Shown: piece after piece, positions 45,297-54,979 of the stretch | How positions within the stretch are numbered: position 1 is the stretch's first letter | How the letters are laid out: each line of letters starts with the position of its first letter | NCBI GenBank assembly: GCA_964016985.1 | Contig: OZ024831.1 | Location: 26,517,631 to 26,581,630 of the forward strand | Direction of reading: 5' to 3' | Length of the DNA: 64,000 nucleotides | DNA from: Anodontia alba | Taxonomy: Eukaryota; Mollusca; Bivalvia; Lucinida; Lucinidae | Made by a program: the position numbers and the translations under genes | Notes under the pieces: model-generated | What the model saw: the letters and a program-made list of their open reading frames with translations, nothing else | Told to the model about the DNA's origin: nothing | Database searches by the model: none

Positions 45297-45352
45297 GCGG
45301 AAAAGATCCGGATCGGACTGCGCATGCGCAGTCTGATCCGGATCTTTGCAGT
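45297..45352. mobile_element. Family E hairpin, copy 8
   Basis: aagatccggatcggactgcg faces cgcagtctgatccggatctt with one mismatch. The GATCCGG/CCGGATC variant is present in both arms. First of five E copies within about 860 bases. Confidence 0.82.
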
Positions 45353-45741
45353 TCTCTACAAATATTCATTTAAACCTATATATGGTGTACATATAATGCG
45401 CATAAGACTGATTAAAATGCGCAGACCGACTGGGTCTCCGTTGTTCTTGTACATAAATGCCATAAGGTAATTTTAAAGTGATGCAGTCTGCTGAGGTTGA
45501 AGGGGCATAAAAGTTCAGCGGAAGCAATCACGAACCTTTGTAGTTTTATTTAGCATTTAACTGGTTCGAAAGAGTATTTAGATAAAAAATATTTCTCCTT
45601 TTGAGTGATAAAATTCGCCAGGAGCAGAAAATCTGACATCCAGCAATATGGTTCAGCCCTTTAAATGTGTCTAGATCAGCGAAAAAAATATGTTCATCGC
45701 GATAGATGAATTAGTGTGAGAAAAGGGCCCTTTTTTATATA

Positions 45742-45806
45742 CGGGCATCGAAGGCCCTGATCAGACTGCGCATCCGCGCAGTGTGATCAGGGCCTTCATT
45801 GCCCGC
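45742..45806. mobile_element. Family E hairpin, copy 9
   Basis: cgggcatcgaaggccctgat, cagactgcgc faces gcgcagtgtgatcagggcct, tcattgcccg, with three mismatches. The outer CGGGCA/TGCCCG replaces CGGACA/TGTCCG. Confidence 0.83.
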
Positions 45807-45844
45807 TTTCAGACTCAATGGATAAGGACGAATGATATATTAAT

Positions 45845-45909
45845 GAACAGACCGAGCTGATCAGCCAATGCAGGAGCGCAGACTAAGCTAGGCATTTCCT
45901 TGTTCGCAT
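45845..45909. mobile_element. Family E, heavily decayed copy
   Basis: gaacagaccgagctgatcag then gagcgcagactaagctaggc and atttccttgttcgc. Only partial pairing survives. Confidence 0.5.
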
Positions 45910-45984
45910 ACAGTATAAGATACATTTTCTCAGGTTGCTTATGATATGAGCTGCCCCAACGTCAGAAAAAGTACTTTCGGATAT

Positions 45985-46052
45985 GTGCGCCCGCCGATGA
46001 TTCAGATCAGCCTGTTCTTTCGCACACTCTGATCAGAATCTTCAGTGGGCAC
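45985..46052. mobile_element. Family E hairpin, copy 10
   Basis: gtgcgcccgccgatgattca, gatcagcctg faces ctctgatcagaatcttcagt, gggcac. GATTC/GAATC stem as in the 21.1 kb copy. Confidence 0.72.
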
Positions 46053-46086
46053 TTTTTGGCTAACCAAAGATGCAAAGTTTCTTCAA

Positions 46087-46153
46087 GCGGACAACGAAGA
46101 CTCTAATCAGACTGCGCGGATGCGCAGGCTGATTTGAGTCTTCGTTGTGCGCA
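46087..46153. mobile_element. Family E hairpin, copy 11
   Basis: gcggacaacgaagactctaa, tcagactgcgc faces gcgcaggctgatttgagtct, tcgttgtgcgc. Right flank homologous with the 38.4 kb copy for about 45 bases. Confidence 0.8.
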
Positions 46154-46204
46154 CATGTCAGAAGATCCGCTTTCTCACGTTATGGCTCATATGTTTTATA
46201 TCAT

Positions 46205-46426
46205 CATGGCACCAACTTTGACCCGCGCGGTTACTGGCCTAACGCCAATGTGGTTTGTAAGAAAGGTAGCCTTGTTTTTGATAATTTATGGCCAGGCCTG
46301 GTCCGTAACTCTAATGTCCATCTGACAGGGGTGGCTGATTTATTGGCACGTACGGACATATTTCAAACCGAATATATTTTGCACGTCCCTTGCTTGTATA
46401 CAATGTTTTTGACAGCTCCATCCTGA
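46205..46426 (+). CDS. Weak candidate exon or pseudogene fragment
   Basis: After the flank shared with the 38.4 kb E copy ends near 46200, the plus frame reads GTNFDPRGYWPNANVVCKKG, SLVFDNLWPGLVRNSNVHLT, GVADLLARTDIFQTEYILHV, PCLYTMFLTAPS and stops at 46426. The composition is globular, with W, F, P and C residues and no low-complexity run. The frame is open further upstream only because it crosses the hairpin. No family is recognised. No clear splice acceptor precedes it, so a fragment of a degraded gene, part of a transposon protein, or chance are all possible. Confidence 0.25.
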   Translation, partial: HGTNFDPRGYWPNANVVCKKGSLVFDNLWPGLVRNSNVHLTGVADLLARTDIFQTEYILHVPCLYTMFLTAPS

Positions 46427-46569
46427 AGATATGTGTATACTTGAATCCCCGTGTCCAGTTTTTGTTCTGTGTAAGCTAACTGGCACTTGTTTCATTTTCT
46501 TTAAAAGTGCTTGCCCGGCATACACGGATTCTGCCAAACAATTTGTCAGTACGGTATTTTAATGCATGA

Positions 46570-46623
46570 TAGATAAATAGATGGATAGATAGATAGATAG
46601 ATAGATAGGTAGATAGGCAGGCA

Positions 46624-46672
<49 letters not shown>

Positions 46673-46748
46673 TCAGACAGACAGACAGACAGACAGACAG
46701 ACATACATACATACATACATACATACATACATACATACATACATACAT
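46570..46748. repeat. Compound tetranucleotide microsatellite
   Basis: Four phases follow in order: GATA, GCAG (as ggcaggca), ACAG and ACAT. Each phase differs from the next by one base of the unit. Confidence 0.95.
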
Positions 46749-47340
46749 AGCGCTGTTTAGATAAAATTATTACCCAAGATCTTTCGAACTCACAAAGTTC
46801 ATCTTCAGCGGCATTTACAAAACAATACGTTAAAATGAGGCACAACCATCTCCAGGGACATTTAAAATGAAATAAATTGCAAAATGACAAATACAACAAA
46901 ACGAAGCAAAAACCGTTTGTACTTCATTTTTATGTGCATGTCACTTTGTTTGTATTATATTTTTGTGTACTTTTCGCTTTGTTTCGTTGTAAATGTCCGT
47001 GAAGATGTACTCCGTGCGTTCGACAAATCTAGTAATTTATTTATTCTGTTACTGGAGTTTTAATCATAACATATAAAAAGTAATGTTCTATTCATTCAGC
47101 TGACCCCTCACCAGTTCACCACTTTGTTTAAGAAAAAAGAGCGAAACTTTGGGTTTAGAAATAATGACCACGAGACTGTGTTAAGTATTTTCAGGCCGCG
47201 GAAATTTAGATTATTATATATCCAAAGTGAGGTTCGGAAGAAGAAAGCAATCTACTTCTGTCAATAGCTTATTAGACTTATATATATGCTACTTGCTTCT
47301 GTATATTACCAGTACGTAGTTATATTTTGGTAGTGTTTTA
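46749..47340. other. No gene seen
   Basis: Unassigned. The minus-strand frames here are extensions of the microsatellite translation. Confidence 0.4.
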
Positions 47341-47620
47341 ATTCAAATTCAAATTCTTTATTACATACAGTTAAGCTGTGCTAATGACATGTAGATCTAG
47401 AGCATTTATCAAACATACAAGAAGCGTTACGGCGGAAAAAACAACAAATTTGATTATATAGTAAAAGAAAGAGAGGGCAATAGTGGAAGAAAAATACACA
47501 AAACAAACTAAAACAAAATGCAGTGTTAATAATAATGACCAATGTTTCCCTAATAAACATATAATTATGATAATAACTCCGTAACTCTTGAGGTAATAAT
47601 AATCATAATAAGCCATTTAT
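47341..47620 (-). mobile_element. Possible LINE 3' end with (GAATTT)n-like tail
   Basis: Plus text attcaaattcaaattcttta, ttacatacag reads on the minus strand as a polyadenylation-like aataaa followed by a gaatttgaattt tail, typical of some LINE 3' ends. The body upstream on the minus strand is not recognisable. Confidence 0.35.
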
Positions 47621-47809
47621 TCAGTTGATTATTAGGAATGATTCAATCGCGAGGACTCCCGAGAAAAAAAATCGAACCCTGCATTCTGCATTACTTTGTA
47701 CATAGCTTCATAATTAACAGAAATTGTGAAGGCGTTTCTCATAATCTAATTCATAATCATTTAGTCTTCATGACAGGACATGTAAAATTCAAACGTATCA
47801 TAGCTGTAG

Positions 47810-48080
47810 ACGACCATAGATTTTTTTTTTATTTTTTATTTTTTTTTTATAATAATAAAATTTTCAGGCGATTCGCATAAAATCCGAAGTATTTATTTTC
47901 TGTGAAAAATAATAATAAAATAGAACACCGCAAATGCATAATAATAAACACTGTGCTAGTTCGCAAATAAAATATTTCAAAACATATAAAGAACTCGGTA
48001 ATAAATGTGGGTATAGAAATCATCGTAAAAAAGTATTTTTTTTCTTTAACTGTTTCGGTACCAAATTTCAGACGACATTT
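47810..48080. mobile_element. Possible diverged family C element
   Basis: gtagacgaccatagattt at left and a palindromic cagacgacatttgttgtctg at right. The inner ttttcaggcg / ttattttctgtgaaaaataa arms pair weakly. Confidence 0.4.
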
Positions 48081-48087
48081 GTTGTCT

Positions 48088-48088
<1 letters not shown>

Positions 48089-48148
<60 letters not shown>
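48089..48148. repeat. Poly-T/poly-A palindrome
   Basis: About 30 T, one G, then about 29 A: a homopolymer inverted repeat with essentially no loop, directly after cagacgacatttgttgtctg. Confidence 0.93.
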
Positions 48149-48151
<3 letters not shown>

Positions 48152-48215
48152 ACAACAAAAAATATCGCTTGGAAAGATGTTTATATGTAAAGTTGAAAAA
48201 CTGAATGTCAAAGTC

Positions 48216-48268
48216 AAACAGCGTAGATCCAGATGAGACGGTCTCATCTGGATCTATCCTGTTTGCAA
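48216..48268. mobile_element. Family F hairpin, short core
   Basis: aaacagcgtagatccagatg, agac faces gtctcatctggatctatcct, gttt. The core replaces GCCGC with GAGAC/GTCTC in both arms. Confidence 0.8.
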
Positions 48269-48542
48269 AAGCCTATTTTATTGCCTTTCGTGAAAGAGTT
48301 AAATATGTAAATTTAGTTTTGTAGAATCCGAACTTTTTACAAAATAGTCAAATAGTGTTTTCTCGTTAACACTAGAAACTTTAAAATCTAAACTGCAGAA
48401 TCAATGCTAGCGAAGAAAATGAACGCTTAATTGAGAAAATCTGTAAATATAATATTATTTAAAACCATAATGAATAAGAAAGGGTGTGGTAGGGAATGGT
48501 CATTTAAAAGTTAGCTTGACTTTCAGCATGAGGTCGGGAATA

Positions 48543-48545
48543 AAA

Positions 48546-48576
<31 letters not shown>

Positions 48577-48580
48577 ATTT
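48543..48580. repeat. (AAAT)n microsatellite
   Basis: About nine AAAT units. Confidence 0.93.
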
Positions 48581-48779
48581 AAAAAAAAGAAACATTATGT
48601 ATGTACCCGACATTTAAAATATATCCTCAGATTATGACAGTAAAAATCGTTACATGTGACGGAGACCATCTTAAATGCTGGTTCCCAACAATAAAAAGTT
48701 TGAAATCTGAAAGTGTTTGTCCCTATGGTGTTGCAAAAGCGTATCTAGGCTCAACTGACTGGAACATTTCCGGAGAGTC

Positions 48780-49800
48780 ATGAAAAGATTTTTTATCAGA
48801 TAGAGTCATGACGGCCATCTTGGCTGCTGGTTCCTAGTTGGGGGTTGTTTTTTTTTATTTTGAAATTTGAAAGATCTTGTATTCAGGGTGCAAAAAATGT
48901 TTCACAAATTTAAAATCGCTTGTCCCAGAAATTCTTCATATACGCTTTGAGTTCGATAGGCCTCGTAGCTTAGGATAAGTTTTCGCTTAAACTTTTTACT
49001 TATATGGTCATGAAGGCCGTATTGATTTCCGGTTTTCAGTATTTTCGCAGTCTTGGAATTACTTGTCCAAATTATATTTCAGATACCATTTGAGCTCATT
49101 TGGCCTTGAAGTTTTACAGAAGACATTTATAGTTTATACCACATTACGGTCATGGCGGCGCTCTTGGGTGTGGATACCCAGTACTTTTATAAATAAATAA
49201 ATACGGTCGACTCTCGTTATCTCGAATTTCAAGGAACTCACTGGAACACTTCGAGATATCCGTACCTCGACATATCAGAGTTGCGAGAGTGAGGAAAACA
49301 ATAAATTAAACAACCACATTTAACAAATGAATATGTTATTTGACTCCTGAAGTTAGAAATATATATCAAATAATGTGGAAAAGGGGAGAAATTGCTTCTT
49401 CTTTTCCACATTATTTTGTTACCTGTTGTCATAGTTTCATGTTAAAACAGGGACCAGATTTTCACTTCGAGATAAGCGGTAATTCGAAATAAGCGAGTTC
49501 GAGATATCGAGGTTCGACTGTAATTAAAAATAGGAGATTCTTTTCATATTATTTGAGCTCAATTGCCTTTCAGTTTCGGAGAAGTCGTTTCAATTGTATT
49601 AACATATATGGTCATGACGACCATCTCGGATTCCGGTTCCCGGTATTATGTGTCTCACATTATGAAAGACACTGCCCCTAAGATGCTTAGTATGCAATTT
49701 GAGCTCAATCTGCCCAAACGTTTCCGAGTCTCGGAGAAGAAGAACTCGTTTATATGTTCAACCATAAATAATCATGGCGACCAGCGTGGGTTTTAATAAT
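48780..49800 (+). repeat. Family J minisatellite, forward block 1 (interrupted)
   Basis: The landmark ggtcatggcggccatcttgg recurs, diverged, near 48804, 49006, 49146, 49610 and 49770. Each unit also carries cagtttcggagaagtcgttt-like and atttgagctcaattgg-like blocks. The 49146-49610 gap equals one unit plus the family H insertion at 49201-49523. Confidence 0.75.
49201..49523. mobile_element. Family H TA-flanked TIR element, copy 3, inserted in J array
   Basis: cggtcgactctcgttatctc at left, gatatcgaggttcgactg at right, with TA on both sides. Central arms ggaaaaggggagaaattgct / tcttcttttccac pair partly. The subterminal cttcgagatatccgtacctc is shared with copy 2 in reverse. Confidence 0.82.
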
Positions 49801-49845
49801 TCTCATTGATTGTAATACTCGTGTCTCAGGGATGTATCATATATA

Positions 49846-50437
49846 CTTTGATCACAACCAAACGAATTAGGTGAAGAGTTTCATTATCTAAACCTTATTT
49901 TTATAAAAACATCACGAAAACATGCCTATATAATTTTGACCCCCTTAAACCCCACTTTTATATTGTAAAACTGGGGTTTACAGGGGTATACATTATTTTT
50001 CTTATTTCTGCTCAAAAAACATAGATTGTGGGTACTCGTTAGAACAGCCTCGCCGAGACGGTTATAACGAGTACCCACAATCTATGTTTTGCGCAGAAAT
50101 ATGAAAAATATCAGTTTTTTACCTGAAAAATTTCGGTTTTTGGAGGTGAAATTTTCTATATATTTGAATAGGTGTGTTTTCATAATGGGAATTATATAAT
50201 AAAACTGAAAGAGTTTCTTAACTCAGATAATTTAGCGAAACTTAAAAAGCTTTCCGAGTTTGTTCAGATAATAATGAACAAATGTGCGACTACATTTTCC
50301 ACATAGTCTGTATATGTCTTATTATTGTAACATTGCCTGTTCCTTTGTTTATTGTCTGTTTGCTTGTATTATGTTCTCTGACGCCACCTGTGAGTGGCCT
50401 GAGAATTTGTTCTTAAATAAAATTCTGTTCTGTTCTG
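49846..50437 (+). mobile_element. LINE 3' fragment with (TTCTG)n tail, copy 2
   Basis: acgaattaggtgaagagttt then a deletion, aaaccttatttttataaaaa, a family A insertion, and attatataataaaactgaaa through gagaatttgttcttaaataa to ttctgttctgttctg. It aligns with the minus-strand copy at 25.7-26.6 kb, shows that copy's empty TTAA site, and is itself interrupted by A14. Confidence 0.75.
49910..50187 (-). mobile_element. Family A palindromic element, copy 14 (nested in LINE)
   Basis: Starts catcacgaaaacatgcctat, ends gtgttttcataatg. The uninterrupted LINE reads ttttataaaaggcctaatat, against ttttataaaaa before and ggaattatat after this copy. This indicates insertion with little or no target duplication. 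The core has three mismatches. Confidence 0.86.
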
Positions 50438-50530
50438 TTCACAACCGGCACACTAATTTTGGAGAAGAAGAAGAATGCTTCATCTGAAATCTTAGCACAC
50501 TTGGTTGATCAGCTTAGCAGAGGAAGTCGT

Positions 50531-50735
50531 TTAACCCATTGTAGTCTGGAGACCCCTAAAATGGTAACTGGCATACAGTGTAGACCAAGATCAGACGCCA
50601 CAGATTGCGGCGTCTGATCTGGGTCTCCACTGTTTGCAAAGAATATCTGAATTACGTAGCCTTACATACCTAACTTGAAGTTGGACTCTTCCAATGTATA
50701 GTGTAGGGAAGTATATTCAGTCTACAATGGGTTAA
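50531..50735. mobile_element. Family F core in ttaacccattgtag-terminated element, complete
   Basis: Ends ttaacccattgtagtctgga and gtctacaatgggttaa are near-perfect inverted repeats. The core hairpin is gtagaccaagatcagacgcc / ggcgtctgatctgggtctcc. These termini differ from both the taccgtattt and the ttaatccttg types that carry the same core. Confidence 0.85.
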
Positions 50736-50737
50736 AG

Positions 50738-51330
50738 GTTTTACCATATATGTTCATTGCGACAATCTTATATGCCGGATGACAATAATATCCACACAAC
50801 TGAAATATCGTATCCCAAGGAGGAAGTTTCAGATATAATTTGACTTCAATCGACATTGCATTTTCAGATGAAAACCGTTTATAAGTTTTGCTATTTGTAT
50901 TTAAGTGGCCGTCTTGGATGTTGGTTTCCAATATGTTTGGCAAACTTGAAAGGTCTTGAAGGATGCTTCGTAAGCAATTTGGTATCAGTTTGGCAGATGA
51001 AGCCGTTTAATGGTTACCATATATACCCATGGACCCCGGTGCCCAATTATATTTGCAAACGTGAAAGCTTTTGACCCACGGATGCTTTATATGTAATTTG
51101 ACAGCACTTGGCAACTGGTTTCTGAGAAAAAAGCGGCTTAAATGTACTCCACCATCTCCCCATTTTAACTCTATGCACATTTTCGATCGTCTGGGCAACC
51201 GACCCTGATATCCGATCGGAATAAATATCGCAAACATACCAAAATAACTTTTCCTCTAAATAAGGCTCAAATCCTTTCAGTTGTTTCGGCGAAGTCGTTT
51301 ACATGTTTGGCCGACTGTCGTGCTCATCGT
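50738..51330 (+). repeat. Family J minisatellite, forward block 2
   Basis: Units with gttttaccatatatgttcat, gtggccgtcttggatgttgg and tggttaccatatatacccat continue the period, with heavier divergence toward 51.3 kb. Confidence 0.62.
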
Positions 51331-51429
51331 GTGTTCGTTTAGATGAGTTAAAACTATGCATGCCATTTCTTTGTGCCTCCTAAAATATTTTAGAATCAGT
51401 CATATTAAGCCTATGAATAAAACTAAAAA

Positions 51430-51535
51430 ATATTCCTTTGGAAACAAAGAACACATTACAGATAGTAAATTGGAGTCTCGGTTCTATTGAGACTCTTCAT
51501 AAGCAGGAATGAAGTTTGCAACACTCCTTACGCCT
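51430..51535 (+). repeat. Family M dispersed repeat
   Basis: attcctttggaaacaaagaa, gagtctcggttctattgaga, ctcttcataagcaggaatga, agtttgcaacactccttacg: same orientation as the 14.7 kb copy. Confidence 0.7.
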
Positions 51536-51835
51536 AAGAAACTCAAATATACTTTGGTAAATGTCTACGCAAAACCATTTAAAAAAAACAACAACAAAAA
51601 AACAGCAATAACAAAACATAAAAAAAACTTAAGTCAATATGACATTGATACCATACTGTACCTATTACACCATAATGGGGAAACATGAGAATAATCATAC
51701 AATCATACAAAAACAGAAATGCCATTTGTACGATATAAGGTAGTGTCAACCATTAAATCAAACTGCAATGCAAACAAGTCCTTTCTGCGCATTTGATATG
51801 TCCACCCCACGTAAAAATTGGCTTTCGAATCATAT

Positions 51836-51901
51836 GCGGACAGCGAAGGCTCAGATCAGACTGCGCATTCGCGCAGTCTGATCTGAGCCTTCGCTGTCCG
51901 C
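51836..51901. mobile_element. Family E hairpin, perfect copy
   Basis: 31-base arms, gcggacagcgaaggctcaga then tcagactgcgc, and their exact complement around a 4-base attc loop. It is the only E copy with no mismatch, so it is either recent or recently homogenised. Confidence 0.93.
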
Positions 51902-51944
51902 TTATAGGATATTTATATATTTTATTGTATCATATCAGTGTGTA

Positions 51945-52000
51945 ACAAAGGTCCGTATCAGATTGTTCGGCTTTGCGGGATTACCTGGATCTGTACTGTT
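51945..52000. mobile_element. Family F hairpin, diverged copy
   Basis: gtaacaaaggtccgtatcag faces cctggatctgtactgttcgc, with a degraded centre. Confidence 0.52.
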
Positions 52001-52663
52001 CGCATGTGCTCTGAGGACACCTTTCCTTATGATAAACTTATTCTAGTAATCCACCAAACATTCACTCCAGCTGATTTAAAGCATCATGTAAAATAAAGTC
52101 TGAGATTCCAAACAGCTATAACAATAGATATAAAGAATCATGTTCTGAAATCAAGGCAAATCTAAGACAAGGGAAATGTGCGCGACCTTCGGAAAACACG
52201 GGAATTGTACGCGGTCTTGAGAAAACAATGGAACGTACGCGATCTTCTGAAAACAAGGGAATTATGTCTCTTTAAAGATTGCACGGAAACATGCGGTTGG
52301 GTAACCACCGACTTAGTTGTAGTTTAGCTGTTCTACAAGAGGGTTATTTCTATAATTTTAATGTATGTTTTTTTTTGTTGTTGTTGTTGTTTGTTTTTTT
52401 TACTCATGTTTTAGGCTTATTCTGTCATTCATTGACAGATGCCGTCTCTGACTAGGCCTAGCTGGGCGAAACACGCGTGTCTGGTGCAGGAATAATACTT
52501 TCAAAGAACACTTTGCTTGGTTTTGTCTTTAGATAAAATTTAGAGCGGTAGAACGTCTTCCCGTATATCACCATAGTGCAGGTTATGTTTCATTCCTTTG
52601 GGATCATTAGGCCCATTGTGGTAAGTTTGAAAATGGAGTTCTGCTCATGTATACGCAAGAGGG
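52001..52663. other. No gene seen
   Basis: A loose repeat of (c/t)ggaa(a)acaaggga-type text at 52140-52265 is the only structure. A T/G-rich run lies at 52370-52400. Confidence 0.4.
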
Positions 52664-52796
52664 CGTAAGCAGTGTTGCAAACGCCATTGCTGCTTATGAA
52701 GAGTCTCAATAAAACCGGGAATTCCATTTTCCTAATCTGTAGTGCGTTCTTTGTTTCCTAAGGCAAATCTTTTTGACGTTTATTTAGAATTTTGCA
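52664..52796 (-). repeat. Family M dispersed repeat, inverted
   Basis: gggcgtaagcagtgttgcaa, gcttatgaagagtctcaata, tagtgcgttctttgtttcct, then aaggcaaatctttttgacgt. Good match to the 14.7 kb copy in reverse. Confidence 0.72.
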
Positions 52797-52885
52797 GTCG
52801 TTATACGACTGATTGCTAAATTCATCACCATTACTATTTTCTGAAGTTATCATTTTGCTATAACAGTGGCATTACCCTTATACGC

Positions 52886-53215
52886 GTTATACTATAATTA
52901 CTCTAAATATTGGGACACCATAACTCATTCATACGTTTCCTAAAATGTGAACACTTATATTTTGTTTATGTGTCCAAAACGCTGCTGGTGGAGTGGCAAA
53001 ATGTGTAGATCTGAGGGTTTTAATAAGTGTTTTACTTATTCATGTATCCCATTCACTTTTCTGTTAAAATCTGATCATTTCTTTAGATGCACCTATTAGT
53101 TTCATACCGGTATGTAATTTTTATTGAATGAAATACTGTTTACACCACACTTTGTAGAACCTGATCAAACGCCACTTTCTGTGACGTGTGAGCTGGATAT
53201 ACATTGCTTAACCAA
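52886..53215 (+). mobile_element. Composite F element, diverged
   Basis: Blocks attactctaaatattgggac, cataactcattcatac, gctgctggtggagtggcaaa and gtgtagatctgagg follow the order of 11082-11300. A separated core remnant at 53131-53215 pairs gtttacaccacactttgtag and gagctggatatacattgctt. Confidence 0.5.
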
Positions 53216-53303
53216 TTTATCACTGAGTTTCTGAAGTGAATATGGTTAGAACCATTGTCTCAAATACGAGCGAAAGAGTCTCAGTCAAAATTCAAACCAA
53301 AAT

Positions 53304-53373
53304 GGCAATCAGTGTAGATCGTGTTGAGACGGCTCATGATGAGCCGTCTCAACAGGATCTGCACTGTTTGCAA
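53304..53373. mobile_element. Family F hairpin, GAGACGGCTC core
   Basis: gtagatcgtgttgagacggc, tcat faces atgagccgtctcaacaggat, ctgcac. Unlike the GCCGC copies, the core here is a different 14-base stem that is perfectly paired. Confidence 0.82.
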
Positions 53374-53597
53374 AACACTGTTCTGGTTTGCGGGGCTGAA
53401 AGTGTTAATCGGGCCTGTCTGATAGTAGGGTATCTTACATTTTCCAGATGTCAGTGAAAACACTTCAATCGGCGTCTTTGTATTTCGTATATTGTTTTCT
53501 GTTAGTTATCCTCATTTCAACAAGAAGCTTTGTATACAAAGCGCATATCTTAAACATGAGCAATAGATTAACCATTACCACTCTCTATCCAAATTCG

Positions 53598-53752
53598 GCG
53601 GATGACAAATTGTTGATATTTATCTTATTTTCCCCAGAAATTAGGCTCTGACATTTCATGCAAATTGTCTCCCTTAATTTGCATAAAATGCCAACGCCTA
53701 TATTATGCGGAAAAACAAAACAAGCAAAAATATTTACAAATTGTCGTCCGTT
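53598..53752. mobile_element. Family C hairpin element, copy 4
   Basis: cggcggatgacaaattgttg at left and aatatttacaaattgtcgtc, cg at right. The central stem pairs atttcatgcaaattg with caaattaag-like aatttgcataaaat. It is followed by tactcagcatgctatag as after the 36.8 kb copy. Confidence 0.75.
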
Positions 53753-53883
53753 TTAATTTTTACTCAGCATGCTATAGGTTAGTTCTTATGAACAACTTTA
53801 GGGTATGAAGTAACTGCCAAACAGGGTATGATATATGCCAGTGTCACCATCTACATCACAACCGTATGCTTAGCTCTGGATAT

Positions 53884-54012
53884 GACGCTTGTTTAATTCA
53901 GGAGAGGATATTTTTCTTATTTCTGCATAAAAACATATGTTTTGGATACTCATTAGAAGCGCCTCGCCGAGGCGCTTCTAATGAGTACCACAACATATGT
54001 TTCCGTGATGAA
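53884..54012. mobile_element. Family B hairpin
   Basis: atgttttggatactcattag, aagcgcctcg faces cgaggcgcttctaatgagta, ccacaacat. It lies 130 bases after a C hairpin, the same two modules as in the 41.9 kb element but in the other order. Confidence 0.8.
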
Positions 54013-54697
54013 ATAAGACAAATCATTATCAATTAACCCCTCTTATCTGGAACTATGCGTATGACATGATCTTTTTCATTACTTTTCATCACGAACCCAC
54101 ATATACAGTAACGTCCCACAAATATATGTTTGCATTTTAAGGAGTACATACAGTTACATGCCGTATTGATCCCATGTATTCGGACAGCTAGGCCATAACA
54201 AATACTGAAGCCCAATATCAGCTGTCTCAGAATATGGTGTCAAATCAGGTCCTACAATATTTGACATTCATCCAAATGAACTTGCTAAAATTTTATGACA
54301 CGTATGGTAAGGAGTTGCGGTGTCGGAAAAATTAGGGTAAATACACTAGTTTTTATCCGTTCGAACGTCAACTTTTATTGCATAACAATGCGAATTTTAG
54401 CTTTACTTATTAAAATTTCAGATCAAATGTCTTAGGAAAACAACACAATTCAATTAATGATGATGAAGCTAGCTTTTTATGCTCGTCATAGTAACCACCA
54501 TTTAAACGGTTATTATATCATAACCCCGCCACGAAGCGTGCAACAACATTAAGTTTTACCCTTGTTTGTTAATCCAGTCTTTCACTACATGCCATCCCCT
54601 TTTTCATACCGTACGCTCTAACATATTTGTAGATCTGAAAGTATGCTCCACATGCAGTTCGAGATCAGTCAGCTCAGCAATCCAGTGAGCAAGGTCT
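54013..54697. other. No gene; isolated composite-F end
   Basis: tatggtaaggagttgcggtg then tcggaaaaattagggtaaat at 54303-54345 is an inverted taccgtattt-type end. The rest is unassigned. Confidence 0.4.
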
Positions 54698-54976
54698 CAT
54701 TACGAAAACACGCATATTCAAATATATTGAGAATTTTACCACCAAAAAATGAAAACTTTCAGATGAAAATTTCTGATATTTTTCATATTTCTGCTCAAAA
54801 CATACATTGTGGGTACTCGTTAGAATTGCCTCGATGAGGCGGTTCTAACGAGTACCCACAATCTATGTTTTTGAGCAGAAATCAGAAAAATAATATATAC
54901 CCCTGTAAACCCCAGGTTTACTATATAAAAGTGGGGTTGAAGTTGGTCAAAATTATATAGGTATGTTTTCATGATG
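54698..54976 (+). mobile_element. Family A palindromic element, copy 15
   Basis: Starts cattacgaaaacacgcatat, ends atgttttcatgatg. It lies right at the start of the long J block. The core apex cctcgatgagg has a shorter stem. Confidence 0.87.
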
Positions 54977-54979
54977 TAA

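Noticed and set aside
46476..46899. Two minus-strand frames rich in C, L, S and Y
   Set aside because: Translations of the tetranucleotide microsatellite.
47820..48240. Overlapping frames with long K and F runs
   Set aside because: Produced by the poly-T/poly-A palindrome.
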